Positions 56,641 to 64,000 of a stretch of DNA of 64,000 bases are shown here, piece after piece. A program made the translations under genes and the position numbers. The stretch's first letter is position 1, and every line of letters begins with the position of its first letter. The notes beneath the pieces were generated by a model. That model had not been told where the DNA came from and searched no databases. It saw only the letters and a program-made list of their open reading frames with translations. Origin of the DNA: Euphorbia lathyris (Eukaryota; Streptophyta; Magnoliopsida; Malpighiales; Euphorbiaceae); NCBI RefSeq assembly GCF_963576675.1, contig NC_088916.1:83345501-83409500 (forward strand). The letters are read 5' to 3'.

Positions 56641-57510
56641 TTCAAATCTTGTTGATAACAGTCCACTCTTTGTAATTGAGAGAAGAGTTAGCTCTAGAGT
56701 TGTTGTCGACCGTCATAGAATCCGGATCCGGCCGTGGCCTCATCCTAACACCAACGAGGTTATGAGAGCGCATCAGATAATCGGGAGGGTGCAGAGAGAA
56801 CAAAGGATTCAGTTTGGAGTGAAGACTCCTAAGACTATTATCGCAATCACACCGACTTATGTGCGAACTTTCCAAATGCTGCATTTGACCGGTGTTATGC
56901 ACTCACTCTTGCTTGTCCTTTACGACCTTATTTGGATTGTGGTGGAAGCCGGTGGCATCACTAACGAAACTATGTCCATCATCACGAAATCGGCACTCAA
57001 GACTATCCATATTGGATTTAAAGAGAGAATGTCGAATTCCTGGGAGGGAGGCCATAAATTGGAGGCCAAAATGCGGCTTGCTGCTTTGAGGTACCACTTT
57101 TTTTCTTTTTTGCTTGATTAGTTCGATGCTTAGATGTGGCCTTTTGCTTCTCCGTCTAGTATTTTGAATGTTAAAGTGAAGTAAATTTTAAGTCGGCCAA
57201 TTTTAAATTGAATTACGGAGAAGTAGGGAATTAGACCGTTTTACTTGTTATTAGAGTGTGAACTGATGCGGTTAGATTTGTTTCTGTGGTGGAGCAGAGT
57301 TGTGAGAGAGAAGAAGCTGGATGGGTTAGTGTTGTTTGCAGATGAGAATATAGAAATTCCTCTGTCTCTTTTGAAGGATCCGTCAATGGTGGAGCCTTTA
57401 GAAAGCTGTGAGCGGCAAGTTATGCTTTGGTGGCTCCGTGTTGAAGCCCGAAGTGATAGCAAATTTCCTCCTGGATATGTTTTTCATCCTTCACCTTTAC
57501 TACTATTCTA
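56630..57510 (+). pseudogene. GT43 glycosyltransferase (IRX14-like) captured fragment
   Basis: Exon 1 (about 56630-57090) encodes RRVSSRVVVDRHRIRIRPWP, VMRAHQIIGRVQREQRIQFG, PTYVRTFQMLHLTGVMHSL and VVEAGGITNETMSIITKSAL. A 207-bp intron (57091-57297) follows, and exon 2 encodes VVREKKLDGLVLFADEN. Then comes a jump directly to IEIPLSLLKDPSMVEPLESC and WWLRVEARSDSKFPPG. This is the IRX14 branch of family GT43, Golgi enzymes needed for xylan backbone synthesis. More than 100 residues of the catalytic region between FAD and LSLLKDPS are deleted, the nucleotide-binding acidic motif is altered (FADEN), and the N-terminal membrane anchor and C-terminus are missing. The retained intron shows DNA-level capture, probably by the CACTA element whose end lies at 56001. 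It is not a functional enzyme. Confidence 0.88.
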
Positions 57511-57728
57511 GTGTTCTTATGGTACAATTTTGATCTATGAAAATCATTTGATTTTATTTACTTTGCCATTGCATATTTGATTGTCGATTACATTTTATTT
57601 ATAGGAATTGATGGATTTTTGGGTTCTAGAAAGTTGCACAGGAATACCTTTGAGTGAACCTAACATCATGGTGGTATTTTGGGTTTATAACAATATTGTT
57701 TGGTAATGTGAACATTACTTTGTCATAA

Positions 57729-60665
57729 TTGAGAGATGGTGGAGAGAGGGTGAAGTTCGTCCTTACGCTAATGATGAGAGAGCCAAAGGCCGACGAGAAG
57801 TCTACTTTGGTAGTTTGTCCTACACACAAATCGTTTGTCAGCGAATGTGAAGAGAGCCAAATGGTGTATGTGGTAATGGTTAAGGCGAATCACGAATCCG
57901 CCCAAAGGGACGAAAGGGAGACGCCGAATGAAGTGACCCGCCTACTTGGCGAATATCAGGATCTGTTCCCTAACGAACTGCCAAGTGGGTTACCACCTTT
58001 GAGGGACATCCAACATCACATCGATCTTGTGCCTGGGGCTAGTTTACCAAGCCTCCCACATTATCGAATGAGCCCAAAGGAGAATGACATCATGAGACAG
58101 AAGGTGGAGGAACTCATCGAGATAGGATACGTTAGGGAGAGTATGAGTCCTTGCGCCGTTCCAGCTTTACTTACACCGAAGAAGGATGGGTCTTGGCGGA
58201 TGTGTGTTGACAGTAGGGCTATTAACAAGATCACCATCAAGTACAAGTTCCTGATTCCAAGGTTGGATGACATGCTGGACCAATTTGGCGGATCTCGAGT
58301 CTTCTCCAAGATTGATCTCAGGAGTGGTTATCATCAGATACGAATCCGATCTGGGGATGAGTGGAAGACCGCCTTCAAGACGAGAGATGGATTGTATGAA
58401 TGGTTAGTTATGCCATTTGGAATGACCAACGCCCCCAGTACTTTTATGAGGTTGATGAATCAGGTGCTTCGCCCCGTGATTGGAAAATTTGTAGTTGTGT
58501 ATTTTGATGACATCCTGATTCATAGCGAGACTTTGGTGGAACATGTGGAGCACTTGCGGACAGTATTTGACCTATTAAGGAAACACCAGCTATACGCCAA
58601 CACTAAGAAATGTGATTTTGTCATGGAGAGCCTGGTTTTCCTTGGGTTCGTGGTTAGTGGCGAGGGGGTCCAAGTTGATGGAGAGAAGGTAAGAGCCATC
58701 GGAGAATGGCCTACTCCGAGGAATGTGGGGGACATCAGGAGTTTTCATGGGCTAGCAACCTTTTATCGGCGATTCATTAAAAACTTCAGTTCTATAGTCG
58801 CCCCATTGACGGAATGTTTGAAGAAGGGAAATGGGTTCGAGTGGGCGGACACCCAAGAAGAGAGCTTCGCCTTGATCAAGGAAAAGCTGAGTACAGCGCC
58901 AGTTCTGGCGTATCCCAATTTTGATAAGATGTTCGAAGTTGAGTGTGATGCCAGTGGAGTTGGGATTGGTGGTGTCTTGATGCAAGAAAAGAGGCCCATT
59001 GCATACTTCAGTGAGAAGCTCTGTGAGGCACGACAAAAATGGGCAACTTATGATCAAGAGTTTTATGCTGGAGTAAGGGCGTTGAAAGTATGGGAGCATT
59101 ACTTGGTGGGAAAAGAATTCATCCTCTACACTGACCATCAAGCTCTCAAGTACCTGGGAAGTCAGAAGCAACTTCGAAGCTCCATGCATGCCCGGTGGTC
59201 CGCCTTCATAGATAAGTTCCCCTATAAGCTTATCCATAAGACTGAAAAACAGAACAAGGTGGCGGACGCCTTGAGTCGATGGGTGTCACTAATCAAGACA
59301 GTAAACCTGGAGACCGATTGTTTTGAACACATCCGAGGAGAATACTTGGCGGATCCTGATTTTGGGAGTATTTGGGAAAAATGTAAGAACCAGCATGGAG
59401 ATGGAGCGTATCACCTGATGGATGAGTATCTCAGGAGGGGCAACCAGCTTTGCTTACCTTGCACCTCCATTCGCGAGAAGGTTGTTCGGGATCTACATGG
59501 CGGATCCCTTGGAGGGCATTTTGGGCGAGACAAGACTTATGAAGCAGTGAGTTCCCGTTATTTCTGGCCTAAGATGAGGAGAGATGTTACCTACTTAGTA
59601 GAACGATGCTATATCTGCCAGTCCGCCAAGGGATGCACTATAAATACTGGCTTGCTGCTACCTTTGCCTGTGCCAGAAACCATCTGGGAGGATCTGTCCA
59701 TGGACTTTGTCCTAGGGTTACCCAAAACTCAGAGGGGCATGGATTCCATCTTTGTCGTGGTTGATCGGTTTTCAAAGATGGCTCACTTCATACCATGTCG
59801 CAAGACTAATGATGCTTCGGCAATAGCGAAGCTATTCTTCAAAGAGATTGTAAGGCTACATGGCGTACCTAAGAGCATTGTCTCGGATCGTGATACGAAG
59901 TTCCTCAGTCATTTCTGGCGGACGTTGTGGGCTCTGTTTGATACGTCTCTGAAATTTAGCACCACCGCCCACCCTCAAACAGACGGACAGACAGAAGTGG
60001 TCAATAGAACTTTGGGAAACTTACTGCGCAGCAAATGTAAGGATAAGCCCAGGATGTGGGATGTGGTTTTAGCCCAAGCTGAGTTCGCCTACAACGACTC
60101 TGTCCATTCGGGAACCGGGAGATCTCCATTTGAAGTGGTATACACAAAGACCCCGAATCACGTCCTTGATATAGCCCATCTTCCCAAAGGAAATGTGACC
60201 GCCAACCAGCTGGCCAAGGATTATATACAGATGCACCAAGAGGTGAAAGAGACTCTTGAGGAGAGAAATCAGAAGTTAAAGACCAAGGCGGATGAACACC
60301 GCAGGGACCTACAGTTTGAAGTCGGGGATGAGGTTATGGTATACTTGGGCAAAGAGAGACTCGCCAACGCCGCCAGTAGCAAGCTTCGGCCTAGGAAATA
60401 CGGGCCATATAAGATCACCAAGAAGGTCAATGCCAATGCCTATCATATAGCATTGCCGAACTGGCTTGGTAAAATCTCACCAGCATTCAACATCCGTGAC
60501 CTTAGCCCATGGAAGTCGGATGGTCCTTTGGAGTTCAAACAGGGCGAATCAGTGCCGAGTTCTTTTAAAGAAGGAGAGAATGATGCGGACATCCTAACTA
60601 AGATCACTGATCACAGGCGCTCTGGCGGATCCCCAAGACATCAGGCTCACGAAGGTTGTACCTAG
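57729..60665 (+). CDS. CRM-clade gypsy pol polyprotein, 5'-truncated
   Basis: A 978-codon uninterrupted frame. The first about 60 residues are the protease end and linker. RT has YFDD at 258-261 and [18 protein letters not shown]. RNase H has [19 protein letters not shown] and [12 protein letters not shown]. Integrase has zinc ligands H590, H597 and CYIC, and catalytic D659, D720 and E756 (35 residues between the last two). The C-terminus ([40 protein letters not shown]) is the CRM type that replaces a chromodomain with the CR motif. The frame runs 85 bp into the 3' LTR, another CRM trait. Gag and most of the protease are absent and GT43 sequence lies upstream, so the element is 5'-truncated even though pol is intact. 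Confidence 0.93.
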   Translation: MRDGGERVKFVLTLMMREPKADEKSTLVVCPTHKSFVSECEESQMVYVVMVKANHESAQRDERETPNEVTRLLGEYQDLFPNELPSGLPPLRDIQHHIDLVPGASLPSLPHYRMSPKENDIMRQKVEELIEIGYVRESMSPCAVPALLTPKKDGSWRMCVDSRAINKITIKYKFLIPRLDDMLDQFGGSRVFSKIDLRSGYHQIRIRSGDEWKTAFKTRDGLYEWLVMPFGMTNAPSTFMRLMNQVLRPVIGKFVVVYFDDILIHSETLVEHVEHLRTVFDLLRKHQLYANTKKCDFVMESLVFLGFVVSGEGVQVDGEKVRAIGEWPTPRNVGDIRSFHGLATFYRRFIKNFSSIVAPLTECLKKGNGFEWADTQEESFALIKEKLSTAPVLAYPNFDKMFEVECDASGVGIGGVLMQEKRPIAYFSEKLCEARQKWATYDQEFYAGVRALKVWEHYLVGKEFILYTDHQALKYLGSQKQLRSSMHARWSAFIDKFPYKLIHKTEKQNKVADALSRWVSLIKTVNLETDCFEHIRGEYLADPDFGSIWEKCKNQHGDGAYHLMDEYLRRGNQLCLPCTSIREKVVRDLHGGSLGGHFGRDKTYEAVSSRYFWPKMRRDVTYLVERCYICQSAKGCTINTGLLLPLPVPETIWEDLSMDFVLGLPKTQRGMDSIFVVVDRFSKMAHFIPCRKTNDASAIAKLFFKEIVRLHGVPKSIVSDRDTKFLSHFWRTLWALFDTSLKFSTTAHPQTDGQTEVVNRTLGNLLRSKCKDKPRMWDVVLAQAEFAYNDSVHSGTGRSPFEVVYTKTPNHVLDIAHLPKGNVTANQLAKDYIQMHQEVKETLEERNQKLKTKADEHRRDLQFEVGDEVMVYLGKERLANAASSKLRPRKYGPYKITKKVNANAYHIALPNWLGKISPAFNIRDLSPWKSDGPLEFKQGESVPSSFKEGENDADILTKITDHRRSGGSPRHQAHEGCT
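60567..60580 (+). other. Polypurine tract of the CRM element
   Basis: aaagaaggagagaa lies within the pol coding sequence immediately before the LTR start tgatgcgg at 60581. Placement of the tract inside coding sequence is characteristic of CRM-clade elements. Confidence 0.75.
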
Positions 60666-61090
60666 GAGGGCGGATCCCCAGGACAAGCCAACGGGGCGAA
60701 TCTAGGAGTGCGCAAGGAGGCGTATCAACATCTACCTTGGGCGGATCTCTCGGACTACTTGCTCCCGAAGCAATTCACCAACAACCCTGACAATCCGTAC
60801 CTGTACCATTGTACCGATTGTCGGGGCGTATCACCCATTTTACCCTTCAGTCGATAACCTGAATGTAACCCTAGTAGGGGTAATCTTTGTCTTTTATCAT
60901 TATTAGAGGGGAGTATTTAAACCCTCATTTTGTAAGAATGACGGCAACTTTTATCAATCAAACATTATTCTCTTTGAGAACCGAGGTTTATACCTTGTTA
61001 TTGGGATTCACTCCTAGTTTAGCTAGAGAAGAAACTCTTTGTTGGTTTACGATTAAAACCTTCATTTATCGCTTTCAATCTGTATCAACA
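60581..61090 (+). repeat. 3' LTR of the CRM element
   Basis: Begins tgatgcggacatcc after the polypurine tract, the LTR start typical of CRM elements. It contains a TATA-like gagtatttaaacc near 60910 and ends around tgtatcaaca (61090). The end is approximate because no 5' LTR is available for comparison. The first 85 bp are coding. Confidence 0.65.
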
Positions 61091-63124
61091 ACTGCAGATT
61101 TCACATGTTATAGTCGTGGAGTAACTCTTTCCACTATATTTTCAGCCTCCCGATCATCAGTCGTGTTGTACCTAGAAAGCACATCCTATATAAAAACATG
61201 GCATCATCTGAAAAAAAAAGCAGTGGAAATTACATCGAGAAATTAAACTACATCCATGTGAAGCAAATGTCATTTTGGCAAATCAACACGAAAAGCAACA
61301 AAAATAATATTACATTTGATATTCTAGGAGTTTTATTCAATTGGTAGTTCATTAACTAAAAATTAACAAACAAAGTATCAAACAATGCACAAAACAGGAA
61401 AGAGTCAACAACTTACATGGTTCACTAAGAAGACATTGGGTTTCCTGTTAGATCACATCCAAAGAAAGTGTTAAATAGAAAATAATGGAATAAATCACAA
61501 AATCAAAACCCTATCGACCCAAAATACACAAAATTTCAAGTAATAGGCCAATAAAGTCATACTCATCCCTCATACTTAGGATTCCATACTTTCCAGGAAA
61601 TGAAATAACAGAGTGAGGGAAAAGGGGGGTTTCCTCTGATTTGAAGGTTTGGAACAGAACCACCGCTCTTAAGCTCTCCTATCTCAAGATGTAGGGTGCT
61701 TCCAAAGGTAGGAAGGAATTTGATCCAAGCCCTTATGCGAGAAGAATGAATCTCAAAAATGAGCTGTCGTATCTGGATGGATATAAATCTACTTTTGCAG
61801 TTCATTTCATTTCATGATGAAACATATCAGAACACAATATGCAACATCTTAAAAATGAAAAACCAATCTTATACAATCAATTTAGCTAGACTAGAAGACA
61901 CAATTTAGCAAGACTATAAGCTATTAAAGCAATACATTGCTTACCATCACATTTCTCAAGCTCACAAACAGGGCATCCAACAATATGTTTGTGTTTATAA
62001 TATCAAGTCTATAGTAGATAGATGAGCTACTATAACTAGTGAGTGTTAATGGGTAAAACAAAAAAAAAATGCAAATTAAATCAGCTCCCATAAAACCACT
62101 TGTCCTGCTAAAACTTGGGACAAGTGACAATTGTTAAACCTGCACATAATACAACTCCAAATGCATGATAAATTAATAATGAATACATCTTTTCCATCTT
62201 CCACCACTAAGTTAGCCCAAAAAATCCTCCAAACCACGTTAATGCTCTGCAACATAAGGCAAACCACAAGATCAATCAAAGGCGCCCAACTGAAGTAGCA
62301 CCTACAAGCACTTCTATTGAAAAGTAAGCTCAAAGAAAAAATCTAAGAGATAATCACTTCTTTACAAATAAGGTGTTGAATTATAGGGTAGTTCTGCGCT
62401 AGACAAATGACAATTAAAAACAGTACTTGTTTTTCACTATGTTATACCAATTTGATAAATACAACTATGAACACTCCAGATAGAGACTCCACTTGGATAT
62501 GGAACTACAGTTGGAGAAAGCTCATTGAAACATAATGATAATGCAAGGCATGCCTAGAAATGGGTCAAAATCAGATCCATCCATCCAATATCGCATAAAA
62601 TCAACAAATTCAGAAAATAATTGAATCTGAAACATGATTTAACTAGTCAAATTAGAAATAATTAGTCCTACTCACTTTCAAGCAAGCTCTGGCAAGATAG
62701 AAAACACGGTCGATTGAGATTAGGATGCATCTGAATCACCATTGCAACGAGGACAGATCTTCTCCGTAGTGAATGGAGTCGACACTCCTATTTCCTTCAC
62801 CGATGCAGATTTCTTTGCAGTGGTGGCTTTGTTTCAGGCCATGCGTCTCAAACATGAGATGAGGAGTAGATGTCGTTGATGAGGATTTTCAGTTAATGGA
62901 TTCGAGTTAGGGGCCGATAGTTACAGATTTGGAAGATGGCTCTGTTCGTAGCAATAGTTCGGCTTAGGCAGTAGATGGCTGGTTCGGTTGCATTGTCTTG
63001 GACAAAGTAAGCATCCAATCGACTCGTCATCTGCCCATATGTATAACTTGACGTACCCTCTCTTCGTGGCATCAAAACATGTGGGCTAATAAAAATGCAT
63101 TTGTTTGCCATAGTTCTAAGGTTC
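61091..63124. other. Unidentified stretch, no gene recognised
   Basis: Two kb with low-complexity AT-rich parts (61240-61550, 61810-62070). A minus-strand frame at 61805-61563 (RAWIKFLPTFGSTLHLEIGE) is open over 80 codons but matches no family I know. 62690-62890 is GC-richer with exon-like sequence on either strand. Gene fragments could be present, but none can be named. Confidence 0.4.
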
Positions 63125-63605
63125 AACTTTTTTGTTGACAAAAAGAAGGTAAAATTTATTCATCATCAAAAAGATCATTACAAATAAAAGGAGGGAAATT
63201 ATCCCAAGCCCTGGGATCACATAAAGAACGTGTCGCTAGAGTATGAGTAACACGATTCACATACCTATTAATAAAACAGATATTACAATCAGCTAAGTCC
63301 TTTTAGCAGGGCTTTACAATCACCGATAAGGAAACCAAAGGACGAGTCTGAATCATTTGGACTATGAAGAGTGTAAACCCCTTGCCTTTTAGCCAACTAA
63401 GGGCTTTACCATATCTAAGGCACTCAGCTAGTAATGAGTCTCTCGGGCTGAGAAAAAAACCCATTTTTTCTCATAAAAAGTCAGCAGAATCTCGCACTAT
63501 AGCACCAAAGCAAATGAATTCAGAACCTGTAGAGAAGTCACGGTCGTAGGTATCAGCACATTTCAGAGCCTTCTGCCAACTATTACGGAAACTTGTTGCC
63601 TTCTA
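63125..63605 (-). pseudogene. LINE RNase H 3' fragment
   Basis: Minus-strand translation, with several stops, gives the C-terminal RNase H region of a plant L1-type LINE: GSEFICFGAIVRDS, LLAECLRYGKALSWLKG, FINRYVNRVTHTLATRS, then W.NFPPFICNDLFDDE. The order and motif (F.NR.AN.VAH.LAR..W..PPF) match the 3' end of such elements. An A-rich tail (caacaaaaaag) follows at 63125-63135 on the minus strand. A short, dead, 5'-truncated insertion. Confidence 0.72.
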
Positions 63606-63775
63606 AAAAACCACACCTACAGGAAAAGACAATTTTTTTCAAACCTCAATGTTTTTGGGAAAAACGTAATATAGTTTCAAACTTATAAAACATTACAATT
63701 TTAGATCCAACTTTTAACAAAAACAAGTGAAACTTCTGATCATCTTTTCTCGAGAATAAAATCTTAAATTTGTGG

Positions 63776-63900
63776 TTGAGAGCTTCCCTATAACTAGGAA
63801 GGTCATGAGTTCGAATCACATCTGGATAGGATAAAAATGTTTCTTTCTTATTTATAATGTAAGCCCATTGTGCGTAAAATTTTAGAAAAAAATCTTAAAT
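63776..63900 (+). mobile_element. tRNA-derived SINE-like sequence
   Basis: gtggttgagagcttccctat resembles a pol III A box. About 30 bp on, aggtcatgagttcgaatcac is a good B box. The body continues to taagcccattgtgcg. It lies just before a microsatellite. Exact ends are not defined. Confidence 0.6.
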
Positions 63901-63904
63901 TTCA

Positions 63905-63938
63905 CAGTTTATTATTATTATTATTATTATTATTATAA
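63905..63938. repeat. (TTA)n microsatellite
   Basis: About ten uninterrupted tta units follow the SINE-like sequence. Confidence 0.9.
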
Positions 63939-64000
63939 ATGAACAGTTTTTACAGAAACTTCTTTTTGTTTTAGACAATGAAAAGTTTTTTTTTTGTTGT

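Noticed and set aside
62030..62041. ctataactagtg as right end of the CACTA element starting at 56001
   Set aside because: It matches only about 11 bases with a gap, lacks the subterminal palindromes seen at 56010-56300, and the flanking 3 bp do not form a target duplication.

Overview
This is nuclear DNA from a flowering plant, almost certainly a eudicot. It is AT-rich and intron-bearing, and is packed with Ty3/gypsy (Athila, Tat and CRM clades), Ty1/copia, L1-type LINE, SINE, CACTA and MITE-like sequences around a few real genes. The species cannot be fixed from the sequence. No bacterial-style features, CRISPR arrays or rRNA genes were seen.

Layout. 1-2403 is a 194-bp satellite array that runs off the left edge. 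2404-5450 holds copia debris with an inverted-repeat element inside it, a long DNA hairpin and a retroelement tail. A 1.24-kb segment occurs twice in direct orientation (6273-7517 and 11691-12934). Between the copies lie fragments of a LETM1-like gene (minus strand) and a CACTA-like terminus. Directly after the second copy is the most interesting gene of the window: a secreted 239-residue precursor with seven CLE-peptide motifs (13333-14052).

15945-16645 is a MITE-like element. 17800-23201 is a DMS3 gene (RNA-directed DNA methylation; eight exons counting a probable 5' UTR exon, one GC-AG intron). Its second coding intron contains a short LTR retroelement and its fifth a SINE. A single-exon R2R3-MYB gene of the MYB44/73 type follows on the minus strand (24039-24698). 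A 5'-truncated LINE with a 16-bp target-site duplication fills 25155-27168.

From 28.3 kb rightward the window is essentially nested transposons: an Athila-like ORF1 element with a 1.25-kb 3' LTR (28300-32770); a Tat-clade gypsy element on the minus strand with an extra antisense spliced ORF (34690-43986); nested inverted-repeat elements (44423-45170); and an Athila element on the minus strand (about 46880-56000). The Athila gag is split by a 4278-bp CACTA transposon with a perfect CTC target duplication, carrying a plant mobile domain (PMD) gene and an OTU-protease-like fragment. A second CACTA-type end at 56001 precedes a captured, internally deleted GT43 (IRX14-like) xylan glycosyltransferase fragment. 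A 5'-truncated CRM-clade gypsy element with an intact 978-residue pol frame follows (57729-61090). The right end has little that can be named, apart from a LINE 3' fragment and a SINE-like sequence.

Probable functional host genes are the multi-CLE precursor, DMS3 and the MYB. No joint pathway is implied. DMS3 acts in silencing transposons such as those surrounding it, but that is only a thematic link.
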